Positions 35,446-47,239 of a stretch of DNA of 64,000 bases are shown piece by piece. Within the stretch, counting starts at the first letter, position 1, and every line of letters begins with the position of its first letter. The stretch is from Pegea sp. RAD2-039 (lineage: Eukaryota > Chordata > Thaliacea > Salpida > Salpidae). Below the pieces are notes generated by a model. It saw only the letters and a list, made by a program, of their open reading frames with translations. It was not told where the DNA came from and did no database searches. Location of the stretch: the NCBI GenBank assembly GCA_034620365.1, contig JAQGEQ010000094.1, forward strand, positions 145,500 through 209,499, given 5' to 3'. Both the position numbers and the translations under genes were made by a program.

Positions 35446-38400
35446 ATTTAGCACTCATTCACAATCATTTGTTTTAAAAAGAATACAGTTTGTTAAATCA
35501 AAACAACATGCAAACCTTAGACTTACTTAGAAACAAATCTCTAAATTACAAAAAAATAGAGTTTTGCTATTTATTAACTCATTTTGATTAATTCTTTTCA
35601 AAAACAAACAATTTTTAATTTATAAATTTTTTGATAAGTCTTTTTGATTTAATCCACAATTTTAAATTAAGAAAATGCAACTTCTTTTAATACTATTTTT
35701 ATTTAGCAAATAACATTTTCTTTCGGGAATTGTTCACCACACAACTGAAAAATGTTATTTTTCCTTTAATCTAATCTGAGTATTGTATTTTATAAGTTAA
35801 GAATAAAATACTGAAAAGCTGACTTTGAGAGATTATTTATTGTTTTAAAATTCTTGTATATCAATTAAAATAAATAATAATAAAATTGCATGATATTTTT
35901 ATATTTTTGTTGATAGTTTAAAACCAATCATATTAAATATAGAGATTATTTATGTATAATGGTTGTTTAATTTGTTTATAAATTCGAAACAAATTTCATG
36001 ATATGATTTATTATCTGAGTTTATAAAGGAAATTTCAGGTCAATAACAACAGGTTTAACTTTACATATTAGCATAAAAGTATTTGAAACACAGATATATA
36101 AAAACTGCCTTATCGCTGATAAATGATTTTTTAAGGAGAGATTCTCTTTGAGTTAAATTTTATTTCTTAAATTTACAAATTTTTCAAAAATTAAGAATCT
36201 TGTAGATTAACGACCAACAGTATTAGCTCTCATACTAGCTCAAATTGCTTTTGGACTGGCTCCTGGAAATCTCAGTGCATAGTTGAAGATACTGAGCTAT
36301 ACCCACTCCTTTATATCTGTTATCTGTAGACACATCCCAAAGACCTCAAGGTCAACATATTTCAGATTTTAGTTTAGACTTTCAATCTGAAAGATTTCTT
36401 CTAACAATTATGGCAAGCTTCAAATACCATCTTTAAATTTTAATTGTTATTAATCATTTTATTTAACCGGGGTTTCGTAACATGTTTTACTCAAGGCATC
36501 CATATAAGACTTTCTAATTATAGTTGGAAAAAGTTTTTTCTGAATGATGAAAATCTTAAAGTGCAACATAGTTCTCTTTAAGTAAAAGTACTAAAAAATA
36601 TTACATCTTTATTTGGCCAAAAAACCAACAGTTATTTTTCGACAAAATTGTTAGTTTTGTCGGTGTCGTTAGTTTTAATCAGTGTTTGTTTAAAAGAAGC
36701 AATCTCAAAGTTTGTGATAATTATATAGTAAAAGGAATGATATTCAGCAACATATTTCCATTATAAAAATTTATCTTCTGGAAACCAGCTGTATATATCT
36801 GCAAAAGAACATTTTAGTCAGTGATCAGTAGATCATAACCAAATTGCATGAGTCTCACCAGGTTTTAAACATCTGGGTCTTAGTCATTTTTACTAAATTT
36901 TATACAAACATAGTTTTTAACTATCTATCTATTTTCTAAGCACCTTAGTAAAAAAGGTTTTAACTTAAAACTAAATTATTAACTTAATAACTATTTAGGA
37001 TACCAAATTAGTAGTGTTAATTGCAAGAGTTAATTAATATTTTTTTAAGTAAATTTTATTATTGTTAATTATATACTTTATAATTTACAAAATCTAGCTT
37101 AAAGACTTTAGTCTAACATTTTTAGCTATTCAAATTGCCCAGTTTATCAAAATATTTATATTTATTAATTGTAATTTGTTTTTAATTTTTGGAACTCATT
37201 TTTTTAAATATTTATAACTTTAGAGCCGTTTAAGGGAAAGGTTCTATTGCAAAAATGATTATTTTTAGATTTTCATTCGTTTACTAATTTAAAAGATTTA
37301 CTTATTACAATCTTAAGTTTTTACCATTTGTTATATTGATGAAATTATTGATTAGTATTATAAATTGAAAATTCTTGTCTGTTAAAAATATGAATTTTAA
37401 ATAGTTTCTTAGTAAAAATTTGATTTAAGTTGTTACAAACATTAATTTTAAGTATACTTTAGTTTATTTTATATATCTTTTGCACATAAACTTACTCTTA
37501 GCTTGAATTAATTTCTATAGATAATAAATTAGTTTAAAACGTTATTTCTTTTAAAATTTACCAATTATATTATAGAAGTGATATTTTTCCATCATTTTTT
37601 GTAAAACTTTAAACATACTTTTAACTTTTAATATATTCAATCCAAAATATTTTTTATATTTATTTTTTAAAAATTGTCACAAAATTTTTGGCTGAATTAT
37701 TGTTTAATATTTTTGCTAGCAATGACTTTCACTACAGGAACTTTGATTCAGACGTTTTTGGAAAAGATAACAGATAATTTAATGACAATATAGAAAGAAA
37801 ATATTTAAAGAACAGGAATTATTTGTTCACATTGTACAAGTAAGTAAAGTTTTAATAAACTAAATTTCATCTTATATTTAAAAACTTGAAAGTAAATTAA
37901 TAAAATGTTATTTCTATGAATTTCCAAAGAGTGGTAGACAACTTGTAAAAATTATTATTTATATTTTGCTTGTATAGCTTTTACTATTTATTGAAAAAAT
38001 TCTGCAAGGGTTAATCTTATAACCTGATTAAAGAGCTTTCAGATTAAAATATAAAATTTAATAAAATATAAAGATGGGGTACTTTATAAGAAATATTTTA
38101 GTTGTAATTATGTTTGCTAATCAAACAATTTCTGCATCAGTCTTGGTAAAATAGCTTTCTAAAAAATGTATCAATGATATAAATCCTGATATAAATTGTA
38201 TCAGGGAGTAAGAAGTAAAGATCTTGATCATACTTACTAAACTTTATTTGGTATCTCTTTTGATACATATTTTTGGCAAATTAGATTTATTTTATATTTG
38301 GTTTAAAAAACAAATAATTTCAGATATAACTTATTTGAAAAAGTATAATTTATCAGAAATGCTGTAAAAATACTTCAATTCAAACAAATTGCTACCACAA

Positions 38401-38990
38401 ATATATACTTGCATACTACTTGAAACAAATTAGACTGTTTTAAACATTTGAATTAGTAATATTTTATTCAACATACATCATCATTAATATGATCTTTTAT
38501 TCTCGAATTCCATACATTAATAAAAATTTATAAATCTGATTTAATGTCGTAGATGAAATTTTAAATCAATCTCGGTAAAAATCTTCAAAAAATTTGAATT
38601 AAATTTTTTTAAATTTCAGCATATTTTTTAAAAACCTCAAATTCAAATTCCATCATCAAAATCTAACACTAGATGTCGCTAAAGGTAACGAAGTTTACCA
38701 ACTAAATGTTCTTTAAAAGCTTTAAGCAAATTAGATTTTGCGTCAGAGGCACACAAAGTTTATCAATCACTCTGGTGCTATTGCATCTCTTTGTATCAGT
38801 TTTCAATCTTGAGAAAGATCAAATCTTTGCTCACAATATATTTTTCTGTCCCCCATTCTATACTAGGTGTGTCTCTCAAATTCTGAGTAGTCAGTTGGCT
38901 GTAAGGTTGATTTTCATTGCGTCTTCATGTTGAAACTTTATCAGTTTTCATCTAATCAGATCAGAAGAAAAAGTTTCAAAATATTTCGAT
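35446..38990. other. Intergenic, AT-rich
   Basis: No supportable gene. Near 36,200-36,400 a short minus-strand stretch reads coding-like, with stops. Near 38,690-38,930 the base composition is richer in GC, possibly unrecognised 5' exon sequence of the RhoGAP gene. Confidence 0.35.
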
Positions 38991-39049
38991 TTTTAAGATT
39001 TCAGCAACTTTATTAAAAACTTCAAATTAAAATTCGAAATTTTGTGACA

Positions 39050-42000
39050 GAATATGATGAAGATGATGACCAGTTTCTAGGCAACCGTTATGACGTCGAA
39101 ATGGGCAATGAGGGAAATCTGTTTACAACTAAGGGAATCCACCTACGGCGAAAGTTGACATCAGCTGATAAAAAGTTGATATCGGAAAAACTGGTGACGA
39201 CGGCGGGAAAACAACTCCAAAGTTTCCGCGAACCTCAAACCTAATTTCACAAATATGTTTTTTGGTGAACCCAGCGAAGAAATCGAAAAAACAAAACAGG
39301 TTTTTCTCGATCAAAAATTTTTCTCATATTTTACTGGATTAAATTTTTATGATTTACAATATTTGTAAATTTACAAACTGTGTTTTTATCTCTTCTTAAA
39401 ATCGACCACAAGCGATTGAAATCAGATCTTCAGTCCACGGTTCAAATCTTCTTAAGTTTAAAATGATAATTTCTTGTTGAAGAAAAATGATAAATAAAAA
39501 TAACAGCTACAGGTTATATTGAAGGTATTCAGATGAAATTGTTTTAGACATTTGGTGAAATTTTTATCTAAATTGAATTAAAATGTAGAATCGATAAGAT
39601 TTTTCAAAAACATCTTTCATTTTGTGTTAATGAATGATTCTTAATTGTTTAAATTCTGATTAATGATAAAAAGTTTCCGGTTTTAAATCAGCGGTTTTTA
39701 GTAAGTTCTTCTTTTCATCTTGATAATCATCTGTCAATGACCAAAAGTTCTGATGTTTCATCCTAACGTGAGATTTGTAGGGTTTTTGGCAAAGTACCCT
39801 TGATTTGAAACATATAGAAATCACGATTGGCTAATAAGTCAGTGACATAAAACAACTTTTCTTGAAATCCTAATTAGCTAGAAATATTAGAAAGTGTTGA
39901 TTAAATCCTTTATATCCAATCCCTTAAAACTATAAAGTTTCTATAGACCTCTATAGTCTCATTTTTGTAAATGATTATTTAGCTCAGTTATTAAGGAATC
40001 TAATTTTTAATGTAATCAGATATTTGTGTAAAACTTTGTCTTCAAAAAGTTAGTTAAATTGTTAACAGTGTTCTGATTAATTATTGAAATAGATAAATAA
40101 ATAATCAAGTCATTATCTAAGATTTTCTTTTTTTAAAGAAGACTCAAAAAAATTCTGCTAAAGTTCTGTTTACAACTTTAATTATTGAAACTTCTTCTTG
40201 TGTAGTCAAATAATTATTCATTTATTTAAAAGTAATAAATAAAATCAGTTGTGAATATTGTAGAATTTTGACAAACCACTTGCATCTTTCTATGCCTATC
40301 ACGTGACACTTTGCATATTGTGTAAATAACGTATAATTCATCATGAGAATATTCTATTAGATTGTAACCAGATAAAATACTCAAGATTTAGCTGGATACA
40401 GATAAAAGAGTTCCTTGGTTTAAAATGCTTGTATAATCGATTAAAAATTTAGACTTGGCAAAATTGAAAACAAATTTTCTGAATTTCTTAGTGATCGGAT
40501 CAGTTCATGCAAATAATGAAAAACTCGGGTCTAGTTAGTTCCAAGCTTTTGTCACATCTTATTAACATAAAAATAAACTGTCGACATCTAAAATCTTCTC
40601 AATATTTACTTTAAGCCTGTTAAACTTCCTCAGTAATTTATTGTTCACAAGAATTTTACAGCTGAAAATTAGCTAATCTTGAAAAGTTCTTTCAAGGATT
40701 TTGTTGTACTTTAATCTCATGGTAGAGCTTGACAACTTTAAAAAGTACTTTTCTGTTTTGTCTAGTATATAATTTTAAGCTTAGTTTCAAAGATTCTTAT
40801 GAAGCAACGGTGCATTTTGAGGGATAAGAAGTAATCTTAAAAGCAACAAATTTATCCGAATTATCAGAACTTGAGTGCCAAGCTTCACAAAAAGTAGCTT
40901 TGGAAAAGATCGAAGAAATGCATTTTGGTGTTCCAGTTGTAGTTCCTAAAGGTGAGTTCATCAATTGATGACGTCATTGGTAGCTGTCATTGATGAGGAC
41001 GTCATTATAATGTAGATGAGTCATCAACGTTGAAACACAAGTTAAGCCGAAGATACATAGCTTTTGTATCTGCTGAGGAAAATCAAATTAAATGATGACG
41101 TCACAGTGCGTGATGACGATGACGTCATCAGTGGCTGATTCCAGATACGGATCACGTGTTTAGTATTCCCCTGGTTCAAGTGGTTGAAAACGATCAGCTG
41201 CTACGTGTACAGAATTCAGAACAATTCGCCCCCACGATGTACCGCGATGATTACGTAATCAATGACGTCATCAACGATTCGCCGTTTAGAGGAAGCTCGA
41301 CATTTGATGTGACGTCATGTGAAAGGTAAGTTTGGTTCTTATTTAAGTTTTTTGGAGTTTAAAAGTCGATTCCTAGGAGTCGATTCCGATTCAGACCAGA
41401 CTCCATCTTGCTCTTCAGTGTCTCACACTCCGCAAATATCGCGCATTAACTTTGACGTCATAAGAAAAGACGCGGGTCCTTTTACACCAGGGAGACCTCT
41501 ATGACGGAGGGTAAGAATTTTCTGTCAAATGAGGTGTTCTTCTTATAGTAAGTGACTCCTCAGCACCTTCAACCACTAAACTTAGTTTGTAACAGGCTGT
41601 TGGGCGAGAAAAATCGATATTAATAAAACTTTTTAAATCACACTTGTTATTTTGAACGAGCACATGAGATGGCAATGACGTAATGATGTTTTATTGACGT
41701 CATTGTACAGGCTGGAATCGGACCAGACTCGGTTCAAGTGATTGATCCAAGCCAGTCCCAACTTCTACAAGCTCTTTCCTTGTCAGTGACTCGAACTGAT
41801 AACAGAAGTCAATTGAAGAAGGAAAAAGCCTCCTTGTTGCCCCCTACAATGTCCCAAGTCCCTTATGTGGTCCAGAAGTACTGCGACTACATCACCAATC
41901 ATGGTTAGATGGTTGATGACGTCATTATAGTGTGACATCATGCTTTTTGCAGGTCTTGATGTGGTGAGAGTTTTTCGAATAGCAGGCTCAAAAAAGCGCG

Positions 42001-42929
42001 TGAAGCAGGTTGGTGACGTCATCGACTGTGACGTCATGTAACGGTTGTTTTGTTGATAGTTGCGTGAAGAGTTTGATCGAGGTGTTGACGTCACTATCAA
42101 GGAAAGTTATAACCCACATGATGTTGCTGCTCTTTTGAAAGAGTTCTTTCGAGATCTTCCAGAAGCTCTTCTAACGCGCGAGCTTTATCCTTCTTTCATT
42201 CGAACAATGAGTAATTTTCAAACACAGAACAATTTTCTACTTCGGAAATTTGTAGCTTTTTCAGCGGAGTCTCGAACGTCAATTCTCCGCTATCTACTGT
42301 GGCTTCTTCCCATCCCAAATCGTGATTCATTACAAACTTTATTGCGTTTTCTCAGCAATGTTGCGCAGCACAGCGAGGAAGTAGTTGATGAAAAAGGACA
42401 GAAGGTTTGAAATCGATTGAATTTGTTCTTATTATAGCTGTAAAAAGACTCGACAAAGTCAAAAGTCCTTAATTTAGATGGTTGCTTTAAATATCTGGGA
42501 AATTCAATTAAAGGTTTAGAAACTTTCAATGATTTATTCTGAGAAGTTGTTTGAGCTTTTCAAAGTTTTCCACTTCGACGCTTCTTTTGTTTTTCAATGA
42601 AAGACTTGAAAAAGTGTAACTTGTGCTTAATCTAAAATAAATTATGCTGATTATCAGATTTTCATATCAAATTGCAAACAAATTTGGGACTCCTAAGTAT
42701 TTTCTAGCAATTTTACAATATTCCGCATAATTTTGTTAAATTTATATATTTCCAATTTTTTAAGAAGGGATTTTCCAACCAACCTCAGAAACTCTTAAGT
42801 AGTTTCGAGTAATTTTAAGATTGCGCCGATGTGTTAAGAGTCGTCGAACATTTGATTGGAAATCACAACTTGCTGATTGATTCTATACTCAGAAGAGAAG
42901 AATCAATTAAACTTCAAATTTCATTTTAA
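39050..42929 (+). CDS. RhoGAP protein, ARHGAP6/36-like (exon model incomplete)
   Basis: Exons supported by frame and splice sites: 40829-40951, 41145-41325, 41711-41903, 41953-42008, 42060-42404 and a 3' exon 42820-42929. Also coding-like are 39050 to about 39230 and 41366 to about 41510, whose donors I could not resolve (the latter runs into TGA). The RhoGAP domain starts near 41,800: VPYVVQKYCDYI, then the arginine-finger motif VFRIAGSKKRVKQLREEFDRG, then HDVAALLKEFFRDLPEALLT. This wording is closest to ARHGAP6/36 as I remember them, as is the upstream LSELSELE segment. GAPs of this fold stimulate GTP hydrolysis by Rho GTPases. The arginine finger is present. The exon carrying the NLA-x-x-FGPN motif was not found, so an unseen exon, assembly error or decay is possible. 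Confidence 0.75.
40969..42093. promoter_or_regulatory. Cluster of eleven exact TGACGTCA (CRE/ATF) octamers
   Basis: Exact TGACGTCA at 40969, 41097, 41120, 41263, 41310, 41453, 41695, 41917, 42014, 42029 and 42086. Near-matches include ACGTCA at 41,000 and TGACGTAA at 41,676. They fall in both introns and exons of the RhoGAP gene, in different reading frames (giving NDVIN, VTS, FDVI). The two introns of about 50 bp (41,904-41,952 and 42,009-42,059) each contain at least one. The octamer is the consensus cAMP-response/ATF site; whether it is bound here is unknown. Confidence 0.75.
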
Positions 42930-43509
42930 ATGAAAATGTGCAGAAGGCAATATTTCAAATCAACTGATGCATTCGATCAGGTGCATCCTGTAGTTTCTGC
43001 TGAATATTATCACTTATTTGATAACTTTTCATTTCAGATTTCAAACAATTTTTTATCTCCTTAATAATTATTCCCTGCTTCGCTATTTGCTATTTTATAA
43101 TTTTCAAAGAATCAATAAACTTTATTTTCACCAATAAAGAACCAGAATGAAATTTTGCTATATTTTGATCCTATTAGATTAGTTTCAAATTCAAGGATAT
43201 AAAAAAAGTTTTGAAATATTGAAATAAGCAATAACTATATGATTATTATATACTATAGCATTATTATATTTTGGTATTCTTATTTTATTTTTTTATAAGA
43301 AACATACAATGAGCTTTTTTTGGAAAGTTGTTTGATTTTGTTTTGAAATGATGACAGATAAATGTTTAAATATAGTTGAAAGGTCATCCATAATGTAAAA
43401 AGGCTAAATTTCCATTCTATAATTAAGTTATACCAACTGAGTTTAATTCAAAACTTCCTCTATCAATGAGAATCTGATTTTAATTTAAAAAACTTAAAAC
43501 ATAAAAGTC

Positions 43510-44006
43510 TTAAAAATCCATCAATAAATGACACATCAACAGGAATATCTTGAAATACTTCTTCAGAAAGCAAAAACAGATTTCTGATGACTGGTCCTCA
43601 GCAGTACCATCTTTCAACCAGCGCTTAATACAATCAGAACGAAAGTGATGACCACACGGAAGCACTAAAGGTTTTAGCCAAACTGAGCTGTTTTAAGACA
43701 AACCACGCAAGTAATTGCCAAATCTTCTCTTTCAACCTCTTTAAGTGGTAAGCTCTCCACCAAATTATCGTAATTACGTTGGCCACAAGAATCAGTCAAC
43801 TTCCGGAAACCATCAAGAACTTCTCTGTTCTTTTTTATTGCAATTGGCAATTCTACAAATACGCGATTTATTGCTTCTACAATACATTGAATGTAACTGG
43901 AGATAATCCAAGGGTTGCTATCAAAAGTTGTTATTGGAAGTCCACATAAAAGAGAAAGATATTCAAATCTTGTTGGGTTAAATACTCTTAAAGCTACTAA
44001 TGCCAT
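43510..44006 (-). pseudogene. RING-finger gene relic split by a frameshift
   Basis: An intronless minus-strand frame from ATG at 44,006 runs 110 codons, reaches the first RING pair (CVVC) and stops at TAA (43,674). The RING then continues in the -1 frame with LPCGHHFRSDCIKRWLKDG, ending at 43,510. The layout matches RING E3 ligases, but an Arg replaces the fifth metal ligand and the last pair is C-x-C rather than C-x2-C. One missing base would explain the break. Together these point to a non-functional retrocopy; programmed frameshifting is less likely. It is flanked by a LINE fragment. Confidence 0.6.
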
Positions 44007-44039
44007 TTAAAGCTTTACCAATGCTGGCTTTGTCTTTTT

Positions 44040-44390
44040 AACATCAACACACACATACTATGTATGGGACATCTGGGCTTATTAAGATGTAAAATGTGTC
44101 GTCTGAATTGGTAAAAACTGAAGGAAGGACTAGTGGAAAAAATCATCGAATTTAAGGTCATTTAATTTGGGGATAATTTTTAAAATAAGAATTAAGTCGT
44201 AATAACTCCATCGAATTTTCAAAGTATCTCAATTGAAGAAGCCGAGACGATGTTTATAACTATCATAATTAATCTTAAGTTTCCTGCATACTAATTTCGT
44301 AAATGTGGCCTGAACAGATTCAATATTTTTGATTTTACCAACCTGATATAGCGTCCATGCACTAACATTGTACTCAAGAATTTTCATCCA
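44040..44390 (-). mobile_element. LINE fragment, RT C-terminal region, longest open copy
   Basis: The minus strand reads ILEYNVSAWTLYQVGKIKNI, then SVQATFTKLVCRKLK, YKHRLGFFN and LILILKIIPKLNDLK. This is the canonical order of the region after the RT palm in non-LTR elements. It is homologous to the palindrome-arm scraps and to 30,905-31,090. No 3' tail is present. Confidence 0.75.
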
Positions 44391-45310
44391 ATCTGGTCAT
44401 TGATACCTCTGGAACGTCCACAAAATCAAGGCTTTGAGAGCACATTTGATTGAAAAAATTTATGTCATCATCGTTATTAGTCTTACAGACTTTTAAAGAT
44501 GATGTTTTTTCTGTCTTCACTGCCAGAAATAAGACGTTTGTGCTTGACGGTGATCTTTTTGGCCAGAAGCTGCAGGGCAGTTCTTCAGAACTTTTTTGTA
44601 TGTTGGAACGTAAGGTATTGCTGCTTTTCTTCGGATGCACAATAGTTTATACTTTCATGAAAGATTTTTAGTGTAACCAAACCAAATAGTTTGAATCGAT
44701 TTCTTATCCACATAGAATAGTCTATCACAAGTGATATACAAATCACTTAATAAAAAGAATATTATAACAACTTATAAGCTTTTATTTCAACAGAGTCCAA
44801 AAGAAAATACAACAATTATGTTAGACTATTTCTTAAACAGTTAACTACTATTCCCCAACTGTAGATGAATTACTTTTTTTGTATTTTTCATTTAATTGAA
44901 TGATTTTATAAAATTTTAAATGTTAAACATATTTTGCCCTAGAATATAAACTAATTTTGTAATTAATAACAAATTAAAATATAAAAATTTAATGATTTTG
45001 ACCCGTTATATAAAAGGTTTTTTAAATTATTAAGGCAACTAACAACAACGGTTAATATAGTAATAATAAGCCTAACCCACAGGGCAGTCTTTTCCCGAAT
45101 GACAACGGTTCATACAAGAATGACTTTTAACACATTTACGCCTGCAGCAAAATACTTTACTGATATACCACCTCCTCCCCTACTAAAGAATTGGGCCAAA
45201 CAGTAAAGATCGCATATTTTCTCGTTATTACTACCAACGATAATTAGTCCCGACTCCAGTACCATTGAGGTACAATTGTAAATGATCTGTTGGACCATCA
45301 AACCTCTACA
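44374..45310 (-). mobile_element. Degenerate repeat with Cys-rich motif, copy A
   Basis: Two segments recur elsewhere in the window. The 44,570-44,790 segment matches 52,110-52,310, and 45,050-45,190 matches 54,840-54,960. On minus, 45,060-45,170 reads FCCRRKCVKSHSCMNRCHSG plus KDCPVG and stop, a compact Cys-rich C-terminus like those seen at the ends of some transposon-derived proteins. 44,374-44,640 holds an 88-codon frame whose start (KKSSNTLRSNIQKS) is echoed in copy B. This is probably a decayed mobile element; the class is unknown. Confidence 0.45.
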
Positions 45311-47239
45311 CCACCGTTTCTCCGGCTCTTTCGACTGAAGGAAAATGGTAAAAGAAAATTTACATAAACTATCTTTCTAAGGAATTTTAGGAAATTTTAG
45401 ACTCAACCATAAAAAGTAGCCTTAAATAATTTAAGACAAACATTAATTATAAGAAATCTTTAAGAACTCTTATTTGAAATAAATACATTAGTCAAAAAAG
45501 ATATAAATTAAAACAGAATTTTAGAAAGGAGAAGTTAAAAGTTGATTTAATATGTTAAAATCACGATTTTAAAAGTACATACTTATTTTTAATTCAATTT
45601 TATAAAGGTCATTTGTGAGATGTAGATTCAATTCAAACATTTCACTTTTCAAAAAGGTAAAAAAAAATTATATATTTTTAGTAAAAATAACTTTCTCTTT
45701 ATTTAATCGTAATTAATAGAATCTATTTTAAAATGAGTCTATAAAAAGTAGGTCTAGAAATTTCTCTGTTCAATTTCTCTAAATACTTCGCCTATTTTAG
45801 TAAGAGAAATAAAATATAATATTTAATGTCTGAAAGTTTCACTTTTTATTATGTCTATTCTTTTTATAGATACTATTTTATTTCCTCTTGGCCATTTTTT
45901 AATTTTACTTAGCACAAAAATTAGTTATTTTAAACTACCTACAAAGAACTACCTTGTTCTTTAGTGTAAGAATTAAAGAAAAATTACAATCATTTTCTAA
46001 ATAAGAGCTAAAATGCTTAAAATTACTTAATTTAATTAATTAAATGTTAAACACTAAAGAAAAACTTGAATTTATCAAATAGTTAAATGTTTGTATAATA
46101 AAAATGATAATTTGAATAAATGTTTGATGTTTAACCTGATTATAGAAATAAAATTGTCCTTAAAATTCATAACTATCTTTATAGTTGATTTAATTGTTTA
46201 AACACAAAACTGAAACAATTATAATTCAGATAAATTCTCAACCATTTTTAGCTGTCATTATACTTGTTTACAACATGTGAAGGAAACTTTTGATTTGTAT
46301 AAATTTTCAACTTTATCCAAACTGTACAAGTCAAACTAGAGAAGTTTGTTGTTTATAATGTTGGTATACATAAAAAAACACTTCATTATATCAACATCTT
46401 TTTCTTATTCTAGAATTTTTGTAAAATAAATAAACTAAGTGAAAAGAAAGTTGATTCTATATTTAGCAGCTTTTGTATTAGTTTTGTTTGCGCAATAAGC
46501 ACACACGTTCTTAATAACTATATATTCACAAAATACTACCCAAGCACATATCTCACAAGTACATACTAAACATCTTTATGTATTATTTTAATAATTTATC
46601 AACTTAATGATTCACATAACAGTTCCTATGGACCTAATTTTGAATACAATTGTATGTGTTAGAAAATTACTACTTTTTTACTTCAAATTTACACTTATTT
46701 CATTTTTCAAGTAAAAAATATAGAAATTTGACATTTATTAATTGACAAAAAATCTAAAAATTTTCTAATTCAGTACTGAAAATTTAATTTTTTTTTTAAA
46801 TTTTTTAAAATAGTGTTCAAACGGAAATGTTTATTTAAAAAATTTTAGACTATTTTAATAAAAGTTTATAGTAAGGATATAAAAGGTAAGAAAATTTGAA
46901 AGTTAACAGTCAAAGATAGTATTGCCTTCATGATAACTAACAGAAATTAAAGATATAATGCTGATGGATTTCAGTAGACGAGTTCTAGATAGCTTCTAAA
47001 TAATTTCATAGCTTGCAGTAGCAGTTTGAAATATTATCTAGCGTGTCTTAAGAGTGAACTATGAGAGCGTGACTTAAAAGTGTTTGTTGTATTTATGATT
47101 AATTGAATAAATAGAAAAGTTTTGTTCAATTATTTTTATTTAAAACATAAATTCTACAAAAGATTAAAATAATAACAATAAATTATTAATTTATATTTAT
47201 CTGTAGACTTAGAGAAGGACCAATACACTTCAAAATAAA
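45311..47239. other. Intergenic, AT-rich
   Basis: No gene or repeat recognised upstream of the ADAMTS-like gene. No convincing TATA box near the first ATG. Confidence 0.4.

Noticed and set aside
36180-36430. Possible tRNA or exon on minus (TATAGCTCAGT-like string, coding-like ALRFPGASPKAI)
   Set aside because: No cloverleaf can be formed around the A-box-like string, and the coding-like run is broken by stops with no splice sites.
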